This document shows, piece after piece, positions 17,360-27,530 of a stretch of 64,000 bases of DNA. The translations under genes were made by a program, and so were the position numbers. Origin of the DNA: an uncultured Clostridia bacterium (GTDB lineage Bacteria; Bacillota; Clostridia; Christensenellales; CAAEEZ01). The notes under the pieces were generated by a model that had not been told where the DNA came from, ran no database searches, and saw only the letters and a program-made list of their open reading frames with translations. The stretch is taken from contig CAKRNA010000006.1 in NCBI GenBank assembly GCA_934365195.1, positions 93,570-157,569 of the forward strand, written 5' to 3'. Within the stretch, counting starts at the first letter, position 1; each line of letters opens with the position of its first letter.

Positions 17360-18625
17360 TTATTTTATTACGTCCACAGGCATATACTTTTTAAGCGCCT
17401 CAGGAATTGTTATCGAGCCGTCAGCGTTTTGGTAGTTTTCCATAATGGCAGCAACGGTTCTTCCTACGGCAAGTCCGCTACCGTTTAGGGTGTGTACGAG
17501 TTTTAGTTTGCCGTCGTCGTCACGGAACTTAATGTTTGCCCTACGTGCTTGGAAATCCTCAAAATTCGAGCAAGAACTGATTTCCACGTATCTGTTGTAA
17601 CTTGGCATCCAAACCTCGATATCGTAGGTTTTAGCGCTAGAAAAACCAACGTCGCCCGAGCACAACGTTACCACTCTGTACGGCAGTTTTAGTTGTTGCA
17701 AAACGTACTCTGCGTCAGCGGTAAGTTTTTCAAGTTCGTCGTAACTATTTTCAGGGTTTGCAAATTTTACAAGTTCCACCTTATTGAATTGATGTTGGCG
17801 GATAAGACCTCTTGTGTCTCTTCCTGCCGAGCCTGCCTCCCCCCTAAAACAAGCGGTGTAAGCGCAGTATTTAATAGGTAGGTCTGCCTTATTTAGTATT
17901 TCGTCACGGTGTAGGTTAGTTACGGGAACTTCGGCGGTTGGCACAAGGTAGTAGTCGGTGTTTTCCACGTGGTACATATCCTCGGCAAACTTAGGCAGTT
18001 GTCCCGTGCCTTTCATAGAGGCGGTGTTTACCATAAACGGTGGCAAAATTTCGGTGTAGCCGTGAATGAAGTGAGAGTCTAGCATAAAGTTTATTACGGC
18101 TCTTTCTAGTTTTGCGCCAAGCCCACGATAAACGGTGAACCTTGCGCCCGTGATTTTGCCGGCCCTTGGCCAGTCTAAAATATTTAGGTTAACGCCCAAA
18201 TCCCAATGTGCCTTTGGCTCGAAGTCGAAGGCGGTAGGCTCTAAAAACTTCCTTTCCTCACGGTTGTCCTTGTCGCTTTCGCCGATAGGAAGCGAGTCGT
18301 CGTACACGTTAGGGATAGCGTACATAGCGGTTTGAAGGTCTTCCTCCACTTTTGCTAGTTCGTCGTCTAAGCGGGTGATTTCGTCGCCAAGTTTTTTGGT
18401 TTCGTTAATCACGTCGCTAGCGTCCTTTTTCTCCCTTTTTAGCACGGCAATTTGCTGTGATACGGCGTTCTTTTCAGCCTTTAATTGCTCCACTTCTCTT
18501 ATTATTTCCTTTCTTCTTAGGGCTAAATCCCTAGCCTCTCTTACAGGGAAAGGACCACCGCTACGGTGAGATAGTTTTTCAAAAACCTCGTCGTTATGCT
18601 CGGTCAAATATTTTAAGTCTAGCAT
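17360..18625 (-). CDS. serS: Seryl-tRNA synthetase
   Basis: 421-residue class II synthetase for tRNA-Ser (and for Sec-tRNA precursor where present). Residues 1-110 form the tRNA-binding antiparallel coiled coil. Motif 2 ([23 protein letters not shown], about 260-282) and motif 3 ([19 protein letters not shown], about 385-403) are intact. A GGAGG-type site precedes the ATG. It lies 14 bases after leuS, so both are likely on one transcript. Confidence 0.97.
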   Translation of the reverse strand: MLDLKYLTEHNDEVFEKLSHRSGGPFPVREARDLALRRKEIIREVEQLKAEKNAVSQQIAVLKREKKDASDVINETKKLGDEITRLDDELAKVEEDLQTAMYAIPNVYDDSLPIGESDKDNREERKFLEPTAFDFEPKAHWDLGVNLNILDWPRAGKITGARFTVYRGLGAKLERAVINFMLDSHFIHGYTEILPPFMVNTASMKGTGQLPKFAEDMYHVENTDYYLVPTAEVPVTNLHRDEILNKADLPIKYCAYTACFRGEAGSAGRDTRGLIRQHQFNKVELVKFANPENSYDELEKLTADAEYVLQQLKLPYRVVTLCSGDVGFSSAKTYDIEVWMPSYNRYVEISSCSNFEDFQARRANIKFRDDDGKLKLVHTLNGSGLAVGRTVAAIMENYQNADGSITIPEALKKYMPVDVIK

Positions 18626-18639
18626 ATTTCCTCCTTATA

Positions 18640-21069
18640 TTACGCTAAAACGATATTTATCAATCTGTTAGGTATAGCAATAAGTTTCTTTACGGTTTTG
18701 CCTTGGATTAGTTCTTTTACGGTTTCGTCATTAAGCACTAATTTTTCAAGTTCCTCTTTGCTTATTGAGGAAGGAACTACGATTTTTGCCTTTACCTTGC
18801 TGTTGATTTGAACGGCAAGTTCCACCTCGTCAAGAACAAGCGCTTTTTCGTCGTAGATCGGGTATTTTTGGTTAAATACCGAGCCCTTGAAGAATCCGCA
18901 TTTCTCGTTGATTTCCTCAGCAAAGTGAGGGGTGATAGGTGCAAGTAGTAGGATTAAATCCTTCAAACAGTCCTCGTAAAGCCTATTTTTAACTTCGCAA
19001 GAAGCGTCGTATTTGTTTAGTGCGTTGGTAAGTTCCATAATCTTAGCAATAGCGGTGTTGAACGCAAAGTCGTCCATATCGGTAGTGCAAGCCTTAATGG
19101 TGTTGTTACGAACGTAATTTAGTTCCTTTTCAGCCTTTTGGTAAGGTGCGTCAACGTACTTGTAAGATTTAGCGGTTTCGTACATTCTGTCCACTTTTTC
19201 GATATACTTGTTGATAGCCTTAATGCCGTCCTCGTTCCAAGGGCCACCGTCGATATAACTAAATCCGAACATTAAGTACATTCTAAATACGTCCGAACCA
19301 AACTCTTTTACAAAAGTGTCAGGAGAGATTACGTTGCCCTTTGACTTGCTCATTTTGTTTCCGTCGCTGCCTAGGATAGTGCCTTGGTGAACAAGCGACT
19401 GGAATGGCTCGTCAAAACTTAAATAGCCCATATCCCTTAACGCTTTGGTGAAAAATCTTGCGTAAAGTAGGTGCATACAAGCGTGCTCAGCACCGCCGAT
19501 ATACTTGTCAACAGGTAGCATTTTGTCCACGATTTCCTTATTGAAAGCCTCTTTGTCGTTGTGCGGATCGGCATAACGCAAGAAGTACCAACTTGAACAT
19601 ACGAAAGTGTCCAAAGTGTCCACCTCACGCTTTGCAGGGCGTCCACAGATAGGGCAAACGGTGTTTACGAATTCGTCACACTTAGCAAGCGGAGATTTTC
19701 CGTCAGGCTTAAACTCTACGTTGTAAGGAAGTTCCACAGGTAGTTGCTCCTCAGGAACGGGAACAATGCCACAATGGTCGCAGTAAACTACAGGAATCGG
19801 GCAACCCCAGTACCTTTGCCTTGAAACCAGCCAGTCACGTAGCCTGTAATTAGTTACAAGCCTTCCGTTTCCGTCCTCTTTCAGTTTTTTGGTGATAGCA
19901 GCCTTAGCCTCTTCGGTGGTCATACCGTCAAAGCCCGGGGTGTTACAGACGATACCCTCTTCGCAGTATGGCAAAGTGTCGTCGCCGTTAGGGTTTTGAA
20001 TTACTCTAACGATAGGCAAGTTGTGTTTTTTAGCAAAGATATAGTCTCTATCGTCGTGAGCGGCAACGCCCATTACAGCGCCCGTGCCGTAACTTGCTAG
20101 TACGTAGTCGGCAACAAGAACGGGAACTTTTTCGTTGTTTATAGGGTTAATGGCGTAAGCACCTGTAAATACGCCCGTTTTTTCACGAGCGGTGGATAGC
20201 CTTTCGATTTCGTTAATTTTAGCGCAATCCTCTCTATACTTTTCCACAATCGCCTTATTTTCAGGGGTGGTGATTTTGTCCACAAGTTCGTTTTCAGGGG
20301 CAAGAACAACGTAGGTTACGCCGTTTAGGGTGTCCACACGGGTGGTGAATACGTTAAACTTCTCGCCGGAAGTTAAGGTGAAAGTAACCTCTGTACCGGT
20401 GGATTTACCTATCCAATGCTTTTGCATTAGCACCGTCTTTTTAGGCCAGTCCAAAGTGTCTAAGCCTTGAAGCAACTCCTCAGAATAGTCGGTGATTTTG
20501 AAGAACCATTGCGTAAGGTTTTTCCTAATTACTTCAGAGCCACATCTTTCGCAACGATTGTCTACGACTTGCTCGTTAGCAAGAACGGTTTGGCAACTAG
20601 GACACCAGTTAACAGGCGCTTCCTTTCTGTAAGCAAGACCGTGCTTGTAAAGTTGTAAGAAAATCCATTGAGTCCACTTATAATACTCAGGGGTGCAGGT
20701 GATTACCTCGTTTTCCCAGTTAAAAGTAGCGCCCATTTCTTTTAGGGTTTCTTCCATCGTTGCTATATTTTTCATCGTGCTGTCTTTAGGGTGAACGCCG
20801 GTTTTAATAGCGTAGTTTTCAGCAGGCAAACCGAAAGCGTCAAATCCCATTGGTTGAAAAACTTCGTAGCCTTGCATACGCTTAAAACGTGCGTAACTGT
20901 CGCTAGGACCGTAGTTATACCAGTGTCCAACGTGAAGTTTAGCAGCAGAAGGGTAGGAGAACATTTCGAGTACGTACCATTTTTTGTCCATATTCTCTTT
21001 ATGGAACTTGTACAACTCGCTTTCTTCCCAAATTTTTTGCCACTTTTTCTCGGTTTCAACTAAATTCAT
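18640..21069 (-). CDS. leuS: Leucyl-tRNA synthetase
   Basis: 809-residue class Ia synthetase. The HIGH-equivalent reads [11 protein letters not shown] at about 44-54 and the KMSKS loop [10 protein letters not shown] at about 570-579. The CP1 editing domain is present ([19 protein letters not shown], with the threonine-rich editing motif). Four Cys in CPSCQ ... CERCG plus the zinc knuckle [18 protein letters not shown] are retained. Unlike cysS, there is no T-box: the ATG is only about 60 bases from a -35-like TTGACA near 21135. Confidence 0.97.
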   Translation of the reverse strand: MNLVETEKKWQKIWEESELYKFHKENMDKKWYVLEMFSYPSAAKLHVGHWYNYGPSDSYARFKRMQGYEVFQPMGFDAFGLPAENYAIKTGVHPKDSTMKNIATMEETLKEMGATFNWENEVITCTPEYYKWTQWIFLQLYKHGLAYRKEAPVNWCPSCQTVLANEQVVDNRCERCGSEVIRKNLTQWFFKITDYSEELLQGLDTLDWPKKTVLMQKHWIGKSTGTEVTFTLTSGEKFNVFTTRVDTLNGVTYVVLAPENELVDKITTPENKAIVEKYREDCAKINEIERLSTAREKTGVFTGAYAINPINNEKVPVLVADYVLASYGTGAVMGVAAHDDRDYIFAKKHNLPIVRVIQNPNGDDTLPYCEEGIVCNTPGFDGMTTEEAKAAITKKLKEDGNGRLVTNYRLRDWLVSRQRYWGCPIPVVYCDHCGIVPVPEEQLPVELPYNVEFKPDGKSPLAKCDEFVNTVCPICGRPAKREVDTLDTFVCSSWYFLRYADPHNDKEAFNKEIVDKMLPVDKYIGGAEHACMHLLYARFFTKALRDMGYLSFDEPFQSLVHQGTILGSDGNKMSKSKGNVISPDTFVKEFGSDVFRMYLMFGFSYIDGGPWNEDGIKAINKYIEKVDRMYETAKSYKYVDAPYQKAEKELNYVRNNTIKACTTDMDDFAFNTAIAKIMELTNALNKYDASCEVKNRLYEDCLKDLILLLAPITPHFAEEINEKCGFFKGSVFNQKYPIYDEKALVLDEVELAVQINSKVKAKIVVPSSISKEELEKLVLNDETVKELIQGKTVKKLIAIPNRLINIVLA

Positions 21070-21341
21070 TTTTATTCTCCATACGTTAAATTATAATATA
21101 TATTTTTAATACTAATACTATTACAAAATTATGTCAATCTAATTTTGACGTAAGAGAGGCACGGCAAGGGTTAATTTTTTCTTAAATTCTGCTAAAAGGA
21201 AGAATTTTTTATTAAAACGAGCGGAAAATTAAAAAAATTACTTAACCAAACACAATTATTGAAGTAATATTGCAATTTTACTTAAAATATTGTATGATAA
21301 AAATGGATAATTTTGAAAGATGATTTTATAAGGAGAGAGAG
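21070..21341. other. Divergent intergenic region leuS / GH27
   Basis: Holds a minus-strand TTGACA (21136-21131) with A/T-rich -10 sequences for leuS and, for the plus strand, TTGCAA (21270-21275), 17 bases, TATGAT (21293-21298) for the glycosidase operon. No riboswitch or T-box element seen. Confidence 0.6.
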
Positions 21342-23006
21342 ATGGCAAGATTAAATAAAGCATGTCCTATATGCTTTTTAAAAAACGTTTTCAAACCAAA
21401 ATACGCTTTGGTTGATATAAATACGGACGAAGTTTTTAATAACGGCGTTTTGTTGACTCCGCCTATGGGTTGGAGCAGTTGGAACTGTTTTAGAAATAAA
21501 ATCAGCGAGGAGATGATACTTGACGTAGCAAAGGCTTACCAAAAGAGCGGTCTTATCGAGGCAGGCTACAAGTACTTCAACCTAGACGACGACTGGCATT
21601 CTAGTTTGCGTGACGAAAACGGCGAACTTCAAGGCGATTTGTCCAAGTTCCCAAGAAACGTAGCGCCACTTGTAAAAGACCTTAACGATATGGGGCTAAA
21701 AGTGGGCATTTATTCGTCTAACGGCACTCTTACTTGCGAGGATTTGCCTGCAAGCGAGGGCAACGAGGACAGAGACGCTTACACCTTTGCAAAGTGGGGC
21801 ATAGAGTACTTTAAGTACGACTTCTGCCACAACGTACCGCTATCTAAAAACGCACCGCTTATTTCTGTTATGAGCCTTGCAAAACTTGGCGAAAAGGAGA
21901 AGTATTCTTACAGCGTGGATACGGCGCACCTTGAAGGCTCGGCTAGGATATTTAAGGATAAAAAGTTGCCAAACGGCAAGTTCGTATCGGGCTTAGACGC
22001 AAACAAGGGCTCTATTACGTTTGAAAACGTAAACGTGGACGAGGCGGGCAAATACGCCCTAACCCTTACCGTTAAAAAGTACGGCTGGACTTACGATAAG
22101 TATGCAATGATAATCGTAAACGGCAACAAAAAATACGAGATTTCCACCCCGGGCTGTAAGCCTTGGAACGACTATACGAGGTGTCAAGTCGTAGTGGAAC
22201 TTGAAAAGGGCGTGAACACGATAAAAATATTCAACCCGATTGCAACTAGAGTGGACAGCGCAAGGATTCTTTACAAGCGTATGAGCGACGCTTTAATCAG
22301 GCAAACCGAAAGGCACGCAAAAGAAACGGGCAGCGAGGTTAAGCCGATTGCTTTTTCTATTTGCGAATGGGGATTCAACAAGCCGTATTTGTGGGGAAGA
22401 TTTACGGGCAATTTGTGGAGAACCACTATGGATATCCGCCCGTGGATAACCCTAATCAACAAAATATATCGCCACAACGTAAAACTGTACGAGTACGCAG
22501 GCGTTGGCACTTACAACGATCCCGATATGTTAGAGGTGGGCAACGGCAAACTTACCCCAAATCAAAACAAATCGCACTTCTCGTTGTGGTGTATGATGGC
22601 GTCGCCTTTAATTCTCGGTAACGACCTAAGAAAGTTTATTTTGCCAAACGGCGAAGTGGACGAAAGCAACGAAACCTTGAAGATAATCACTAATAAAAAC
22701 CTAATAGCAATCGACCAAGACAAACTATGCAAGCCTGCAAAACCTATTAAGTTAGGCAGGATTGACATATTAGCAAGACCATTAGAGAGCGGCAGAGTTG
22801 CGCTATGCTTATACAACAAGTCAAGGATAGGCAAAACCGCTCGTTTCGACGTAAGGAAACTAATTAACGACAAGTACGTTTGCCTAGACGAGGCTAAGGC
22901 TTACGAAATTGTAGAGCAATGGAGCGGGGAAACCGCAGAGGAAAAAATCAGCGTAAAATTAGAGGCGTTCCAGTCTAAAGTTTACGTTATTACCCCTATA
23001 AAATAA
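21342..23006 (+). CDS. GH27 alpha-galactosidase with an inserted CBM-like beta domain
   Basis: 554 residues. The (beta/alpha)8 barrel starts with LTPPMGWSSWNCF (38-50), a signature of family GH27. The nucleophile is expected in KYDFC (D160) and the acid/base in YNDPDML (D395). Between them, about 190-312, lies a beta-rich insert (GSITFENVNVDEAGKYALTL, and a D-S-A-R-I close) resembling carbohydrate-binding modules of the CBM6/35 type, within the barrel. The C-terminus (about 455-554) is the usual antiparallel beta domain. No signal peptide, so cytoplasmic. GGAGAGAG upstream of ATG supports the start; the first 30 residues are poorly conserved. Followed 10 bases later by a GH2 gene, so imported galactosides are processed inside the cell. 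Confidence 0.88.
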   Translation: MARLNKACPICFLKNVFKPKYALVDINTDEVFNNGVLLTPPMGWSSWNCFRNKISEEMILDVAKAYQKSGLIEAGYKYFNLDDDWHSSLRDENGELQGDLSKFPRNVAPLVKDLNDMGLKVGIYSSNGTLTCEDLPASEGNEDRDAYTFAKWGIEYFKYDFCHNVPLSKNAPLISVMSLAKLGEKEKYSYSVDTAHLEGSARIFKDKKLPNGKFVSGLDANKGSITFENVNVDEAGKYALTLTVKKYGWTYDKYAMIIVNGNKKYEISTPGCKPWNDYTRCQVVVELEKGVNTIKIFNPIATRVDSARILYKRMSDALIRQTERHAKETGSEVKPIAFSICEWGFNKPYLWGRFTGNLWRTTMDIRPWITLINKIYRHNVKLYEYAGVGTYNDPDMLEVGNGKLTPNQNKSHFSLWCMMASPLILGNDLRKFILPNGEVDESNETLKIITNKNLIAIDQDKLCKPAKPIKLGRIDILARPLESGRVALCLYNKSRIGKTARFDVRKLINDKYVCLDEAKAYEIVEQWSGETAEEKISVKLEAFQSKVYVITPIK

Positions 23007-23016
23007 GAGGTATTTT

Positions 23017-24804
23017 ATGAAAATTCTTAGTACAAATTTTGGCAAAGCAATCGACAAAAACAATCCGCTACCTGAGTATCCAAGACCTCAAATGGTAAGG
23101 GATAATTACCTAATGCTTAACGGATATTGGGATTATGCAATATGCAATATCAACAAAACGAGGAATAAGTACGACGGCAAAATCGTAGTTCCGTTTTCGC
23201 CCGAGGCAAAACTTTCAGGCGTGCAAAGGCAAGTATCTCCTGACGACGTATTGTACTATAAAAAGGAGTTTAAACTTGACTTTTTGAAAGATAAACCTCG
23301 TGTTTTGTTGCATTTTGATGCTGTTGACTATATTGCGGAGGTTACTCTAAACGGCGTGGTTATAGGCAAGCACAACGGCGGATTTTTGCCGTTTACATTC
23401 GACGTAACTAATTACGTAGACAAGGAAAACGTGCTTGAAGTAAAGGTGACTGATCCTACCGACACGATGGCGCAAGCAAGAGGAAAGCAGAAGTTAAAAA
23501 GAGGCGGCATTTTCTACACGGCGCAAAGCGGTATTTGGCAAAGCGTGTGGATAGAGCAAGTGGCTGAAAACTACGTGGAAAAGATAAAACTTACCCCCGA
23601 TATCGATACTCGCACATTAGAGTTGAAACTTTTCCCGTCGGGCGAGATTGAAAAGAAAAAAATCAAAGTCAGCCTAAGAGGAGAGGTGGTTTTGGAGCAA
23701 GAGTTTACCCAAAACGAATGCACCCTTCAATTTGGCGAGGTGGAGTTGTGGTCGCCTGAAAATCCGACTTTGTACGACTACGAAATAACCGCAGGAGAGG
23801 ATAGTTTTACGGGCTATTTTGCAATGCGCAAGTTCAGTACAAAGGTAGCCGACGACGGAAAAACAAGGTTTTATTTAAACAATTTGCCGTACTTCCAAAG
23901 CGGGCTATTAGACCAAGGCTACTGGCCTGACGGACTACTTACCGCTCCTAGCGACGAGGCTATGATTTACGATATTAAAACCATGAAAGAAATGGGCTTT
24001 AATATGTTAAGAAAACATATCAAAATAGAGCCGCTTAGGTGGTATTATCATTGCGACAGGCTGGGCATGATAGTATGGCAGGACTTTGTAAACGGTGGTG
24101 GCAAAATCCACATGGGTAGAATGGGTATTGCAGGAATGTTGCACCTACCCGTTTCGGACACGAATTACAAGTTCTTCTCTAGGACGAACATTATGGGCAG
24201 AGCCGAGTATCTAAACGAAGTGGAGCAAACTATCGAGCATTTGTACAACGTGCCGTCTATTGCCGTATGGGTTCCGTTTAACGAGGGCTGGGGACAGTTT
24301 GACAGCGCTATGGTGGTAAGCAAAATTTTGTCCATCGACGACACGAGGCTTATCGACCACGCAAGCGGTTGGGTGGACCAAAGAATAGGCGATTTTAGAA
24401 GTTTGCACGTGTACTGGCGCAAGGTAAGAATACCAAAAGACGCTAGGTGCGTTGCTTTAACCGAGTTCGGTGGCTATTCGCTAGCGGTTGACGGGCATTA
24501 CGCTAAAAACAAAAAGGCGTTCGGCTACAAGTTTATGAAGAGTAGCGAGGTGCTTGAAGTAGGGTTAAAGAGGTTGTTCGAAAGAGATATTATCGGCAAT
24601 ATCGAAAAGGGCTTGTCCGCATCTATTTACACGCAACTTAGCGACGTGGAGGACGAGATTAACGGACTACTTACCTACGACAGAAAGGCGGAAAAAGTTA
24701 GCAAGGAAAAAATGCAGGAAATCAACGTTGCAATTCAAGATAAGTTTAACGAGGTGCTAGGTAGCAAACTTCCAAACGGCAAGTATCAAGTTAAGGAAGA
24801 CTAA
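23017..24804 (+). CDS. GH2-family glycoside hydrolase (beta-galactosidase/beta-glucuronidase-like)
   Basis: 595 residues: N-terminal sugar-binding jelly-roll (about 20-180; LNGYWDYAIC, RVLLHFDAVDY), immunoglobulin-like domain (about 185-280), TIM barrel (about 285-595). The acid/base Glu is in PFNEGWGQ (E423) and the nucleophile in LTEFGGYS (E483). No signal peptide. The short form resembles uncharacterised GH2 beta-galactosidase-like enzymes of gut bacteria. It shares a transcript with the GH27 enzyme and a terminator follows, so both probably act on the same oligosaccharide. The exact glycosidic specificity is not readable. Confidence 0.87.
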   Translation: MKILSTNFGKAIDKNNPLPEYPRPQMVRDNYLMLNGYWDYAICNINKTRNKYDGKIVVPFSPEAKLSGVQRQVSPDDVLYYKKEFKLDFLKDKPRVLLHFDAVDYIAEVTLNGVVIGKHNGGFLPFTFDVTNYVDKENVLEVKVTDPTDTMAQARGKQKLKRGGIFYTAQSGIWQSVWIEQVAENYVEKIKLTPDIDTRTLELKLFPSGEIEKKKIKVSLRGEVVLEQEFTQNECTLQFGEVELWSPENPTLYDYEITAGEDSFTGYFAMRKFSTKVADDGKTRFYLNNLPYFQSGLLDQGYWPDGLLTAPSDEAMIYDIKTMKEMGFNMLRKHIKIEPLRWYYHCDRLGMIVWQDFVNGGGKIHMGRMGIAGMLHLPVSDTNYKFFSRTNIMGRAEYLNEVEQTIEHLYNVPSIAVWVPFNEGWGQFDSAMVVSKILSIDDTRLIDHASGWVDQRIGDFRSLHVYWRKVRIPKDARCVALTEFGGYSLAVDGHYAKNKKAFGYKFMKSSEVLEVGLKRLFERDIIGNIEKGLSASIYTQLSDVEDEINGLLTYDRKAEKVSKEKMQEINVAIQDKFNEVLGSKLPNGKYQVKED

Positions 24805-24827
24805 ATAGTAAAAAGCAAATAAGTTTT

Positions 24828-24853
24828 AAAAAGAGCCAAACGGCTCTTTTTAT
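24828..24853 (+). terminator. Terminator of GH27-GH2 operon
   Basis: Stem AAAAAGAGCC / GGCTCTTTTT with AAAC loop. Confidence 0.9.
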
Positions 24854-24855
24854 TA

Positions 24856-25182
24856 TAAAAAAACAATGCTGAAACGCTAGTAAATAGTGGCAGTTTAGAA
24901 ATCAACGTTGCGTTTAATCGGAGAAAACGAAGGCAAGTTTAATCGGGCAAAACAAAAGTACTCTAAGCGAAAAAAATAAATAAAGCAAATACGCCAAGAT
25001 AGGTAGGTAGGGATAAGTAAATACAAAAAATATAAATAAGGATAAGCAAGAAAAAAGCGTAGGGAAGGTTGGTATGTGGAAAAAACAACAAAGCGTGCTT
25101 TAAAAAAGGGGCAAAAGCCGAGGGAATAAGGATAAGTAAAAAGCGATAAAAACCATAAAAAAGCGCAGGGGATTGTGCGGTG
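24856..25182. other. Purine-rich non-coding region
   Basis: About 330 bases, strongly A/G-rich on the plus strand. The only long minus-strand frame (24895-25215) lacks a ribosome binding site, starts inside a terminator and has Phe/Tyr/Leu-dominated composition typical of antisense of A/G-rich DNA. Contains a CTAGTAAATAG motif at 24877-24887. Confidence 0.55.
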
Positions 25183-25213
25183 GGTAAATAAAAAAGCGTG
25201 CCAAAAAGCACGC
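25183..25213 (-). terminator. Terminator of the ybjQ operon
   Basis: Minus strand GCGTGC-TTTTTG-GCACGC followed by TTTTTTATTT, about 40 bases after the ybjQ-like stop. Confidence 0.85.
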
Positions 25214-25252
25214 AAAGTTTTCTAGTAAACGGTGTTAAATTTTATAGAAGGC

Positions 25253-25606
25253 TTAGAAAAGTTGGTCACAAGAAGGGTTATCTTCCGTGCCCTTATCCAA
25301 AAACCTAATTGCAGTACCGTAGGCAATTACTTCGGCAGCACCCGTTATGATTGTGGACGAGGTGTACTTTATGCCAAGGATAGCGTCTGCACCCATACCC
25401 GTAGCCTCCTCAACCATACGTTTAGTAGCGTATTGCCTTGCCTCGTTCATCATTTTGGTGTAGGAGCGCAGTTCTCCGCCAAAAATACTTTTTAGCGAGG
25501 AGAAAATATCTTTAAACACGTTCTTAGTTTGCACCATATTGCCCTTAACTATGCCAAGAACTTCGTATTGTCTGTTTGGAACGTTATCAATAGTTGCTAA
25601 TATCAT
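25253..25606 (-). CDS. YbjQ/UPF0145 family protein
   Basis: 117 residues with the complete UPF0145 (YbjQ) pattern: a start of the I-D-N-V-P-N type, YEVLGIVKGN, MMNEARQYATKRMVEEATGMGADAILGIKY and AAEVIAYGTAI. Members form pentameric rings and are often labelled heavy-metal-binding, but the function is not established. It overlaps the upstream small membrane-protein gene by 20 bases, indicating one transcript and coupled translation. Confidence 0.88.
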   Translation of the reverse strand: MILATIDNVPNRQYEVLGIVKGNMVQTKNVFKDIFSSLKSIFGGELRSYTKMMNEARQYATKRMVEEATGMGADAILGIKYTSSTIITGAAEVIAYGTAIRFLDKGTEDNPSCDQLF

Positions 25607-25814
25607 CGTCTTTGGTCTCCTTTATTTCTTTAATTCGTTGTAAACATACCCCTATTGATACTACCGATAATGCGGACGGCACTAAAAGTAGTATGATTTT
25701 AAGCCACAATTCTATATCGGGAATTTTGGTAAAGCCGTATGCCATAAGCACTAAAAATGCGATTAGTACGATAGCGATAACGATAGGCGCTACGTAATGT
25801 TTAAAGTTTTTCAT
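25587..25814 (-). CDS. Small two-helix membrane protein
   Basis: 75 residues: hydrophobic helices at about 9-29 and 36-58, then a charged cytoplasmic tail (RIKEIKETKDDD). ATG preceded by CGGAG. Overlaps the start of the YbjQ gene. Unrecognised; it may tether or partner the YbjQ protein (inference from overlap only). Confidence 0.7.
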   Translation of the reverse strand: MKNFKHYVAPIVIAIVLIAFLVLMAYGFTKIPDIELWLKIILLLVPSALSVVSIGVCLQRIKEIKETKDDDISNY

Positions 25815-25832
25815 TTTTACTCCGTTTTTATC

Positions 25833-25860
25833 ATTATATCACAAAAACTTAAAAATCCAA
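25833..25860 (-). promoter_or_regulatory. Promoter of the small membrane protein/ybjQ pair
   Basis: Minus-strand TTGGAT (25860-25855), 16-base spacer, TATAAT (25838-25833), about 19 bases before the ATG. Confidence 0.65.
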
Positions 25861-25961
25861 CAAAACCTATAAAGTTAAGGAAAATATCGTTTTATTTTAT
25901 TGCTAATTCGTGTTATAATGTATTAAATACTGTAAAATACGGTTAAAAATAAGGATTTAGT

Positions 25962-26612
25962 ATGAAAAAACTTTGTGTATTTGATTTGGACGGAACGCTA
26001 ACCGACACGTTAGAAAACCTTGCTTACGTAACTAACGCCGCACTTGGAAAATTCGGCATCAGTCCTAGCCCGACGGAAAAGTTTAAGTATTTTGCCGGCG
26101 ACGGCACGAAAATGCTTATAAAAAGGGTGATGGAATATCAAAATGCGGATATGGAAAATTACGACGCTTGCCTTAAAGAGTATCTTGACTTGTTTGAAAC
26201 TAAGTGCTCGTATCTGGTTAAGCCGTACGACGATATCGTAAACCTAATAAAAGAGTTAAAAGCAAGAAGAATGCACCTTGCCGTGTACTCTAACAAGCCG
26301 CACGAAATGGCTATCAGCGTGGTGGAGGAAATCTTTGGAAAGGGTACGTTTGATATAATTATCGGGCAGAGAGAGGGGCACGAGGTAAAGCCTTCTGCGG
26401 AAGGTGTGTTTGAAGCAATGGAGAAGTTTAACGTAAAAGCAAAGGACGTGCTGTACGTGGGCGACACCAACACCGACGTAAAAACGGGCAAGAACGCAGG
26501 CGTATTTACTATCGGCGTAACTTGGGGTTTTAGAACGAGAGAGGAACTAGAAAAGGCGGGAGCGGACGTGATTATAGATAATCCGCTACAAGTATTGAAC
26601 TATTTAGATTAA
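25962..26612 (+). CDS. HAD-family phosphatase, phosphoglycolate phosphatase-like
   Basis: 216 residues. Motif I DLDGTLTDT (residues 8-16) carries the nucleophile and acid/base Asp; motif II YSNKP is at about 109; motif III K (VKPS) and motif IV GDTNTDVKTGKNAG at about 167-180. The C1-type helical cap fits the Gph/PGP subfamily, which clears 2-phosphoglycolate after DNA repair, but HAD specificity is hard to call. AAGGA precedes the ATG, and TATAAT lies at 25914-25919. Followed after 15 bases by yqeY. Confidence 0.85.
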   Translation: MKKLCVFDLDGTLTDTLENLAYVTNAALGKFGISPSPTEKFKYFAGDGTKMLIKRVMEYQNADMENYDACLKEYLDLFETKCSYLVKPYDDIVNLIKELKARRMHLAVYSNKPHEMAISVVEEIFGKGTFDIIIGQREGHEVKPSAEGVFEAMEKFNVKAKDVLYVGDTNTDVKTGKNAGVFTIGVTWGFRTREELEKAGADVIIDNPLQVLNYLD

Positions 26613-26627
26613 CAGGAGGAAAGAGAG

Positions 26628-27050
26628 ATGTTATTAGAGGATTTAAAAAAAGAAAAAGTAGCCTATATGAAAGAAAAAAACAAAGAGGCTGTAAACGCTA
26701 TGAACGCACTTATCAATAAGGCAATGCTACTAACTATCGAAAAGAGAAAGGACGGCTTAGACCTTACCGACGCCGACGTAGACGTACTATTGCAAAAGAC
26801 GGAAAAAGAACTTATCGAGGAGCAAGTTGCTTACAAAAACGCAGGCAGAGAGGAGACCGTTCAAAGCCTAGAAGTTCAACTTGAAACCATCAGAAAGTAC
26901 TTGCCAAAACTACTTAGCGACGACGAAATCAAGGAAATAATCAGGTCGCTAGACGATAAATCTATGCCTAACGTAATGAAGTACTTTAAGGCTAATTACA
27001 ACGGCAAAGTAGATATGAAAAGAGTAGGAATAGTATTGAAACAAATATAG
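26628..27050 (+). CDS. yqeY: GatB/YqeY-domain protein
   Basis: 140 residues, helical, with the features of the stand-alone YqeY family related to the GatB tail: an N-terminal DLKKEKVAYMKEKNKEAVNAMNALINKA segment, then a C-terminal KKIR-type portion (LPKLLSDDEIKEIIRS ... MPNVMKYFKANYNGKVDMKRV). Thought to interact with tRNA or Glu/Gln-tRNA; function unproven. GGAGGAAAGAG site upstream. Operon with the HAD gene and RidA. Confidence 0.88.
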   Translation: MLLEDLKKEKVAYMKEKNKEAVNAMNALINKAMLLTIEKRKDGLDLTDADVDVLLQKTEKELIEEQVAYKNAGREETVQSLEVQLETIRKYLPKLLSDDEIKEIIRSLDDKSMPNVMKYFKANYNGKVDMKRVGIVLKQI

Positions 27051-27083
27051 AATTATATAACGTAAAAGATGAAGGAGTAAGAA

Positions 27084-27455
27084 ATGGAAGTTATTTATTC
27101 AAACCACGCCCCAGAGGCAATAGGTCCGTATTCGCAAGCAATTAAGGTGGACGGATTTTTGTTTACGTCGGGGCAAATCCCTATTAACTCTGTTACAGGG
27201 GACGTAATAATCGGTGATATCACAAACCAAACCGAACAAGTGTGCAGAAACTTGCAAGAGGTGTTATCGGCGGCAGGCGTGGGCTTTGCAAACGTAATCA
27301 AAACCACTTGTTTTCTTAAAGATATGTCGGACTTTGCTAGGTTTAACGAAGTGTACGCAAAGTACTTTGTGTCTAAGCCGGCAAGAAGTTGCGTTGCGGT
27401 AAAAACCTTGCCGAAAGACGTTTTGGTGGAAATTGAACTAATTGCAAAATTATAA
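27084..27455 (+). CDS. ridA: RidA family reactive enamine/imine deaminase
   Basis: 123 residues: EAIGPYSQAIKVDGFLFTSGQIPI (about 11-34) and C-terminal PARSCVAVKTLPKDVLVEIELIA with the arginine (R in PARS) that binds the substrate carboxylate. Hydrolyses 2-aminoacrylate and related enamines from PLP enzymes, protecting PLP-dependent enzymes. AAGGAG upstream; third gene of the HAD-yqeY-ridA run, closed by a terminator. Confidence 0.94.
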   Translation: MEVIYSNHAPEAIGPYSQAIKVDGFLFTSGQIPINSVTGDVIIGDITNQTEQVCRNLQEVLSAAGVGFANVIKTTCFLKDMSDFARFNEVYAKYFVSKPARSCVAVKTLPKDVLVEIELIAKL

Positions 27456-27459
27456 CATA

Positions 27460-27485
27460 AAACGAGGTTTATACCTCGTTTTTGT
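27460..27485 (+). terminator. Terminator after ridA
   Basis: Stem AAACGAGGT / ACCTCGTTT with TTAT loop and T-run. Confidence 0.88.
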
Positions 27486-27530
27486 GTGTATAAAAGCAGT
27501 TTTATGTGATTTTGGATAAAGAGAGAGAGT

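Noticed and set aside
18640..21200. T-box upstream of leuS-serS
   Set aside because: The leader between promoter and ATG is too short and lacks the AGGGTGG-type sequence.
24895..25215. 106-codon minus-strand open frame
   Set aside because: No ribosome binding site, begins inside the ybjQ terminator, and its Phe/Tyr/Leu-heavy product is what antisense of A/G-rich DNA gives.
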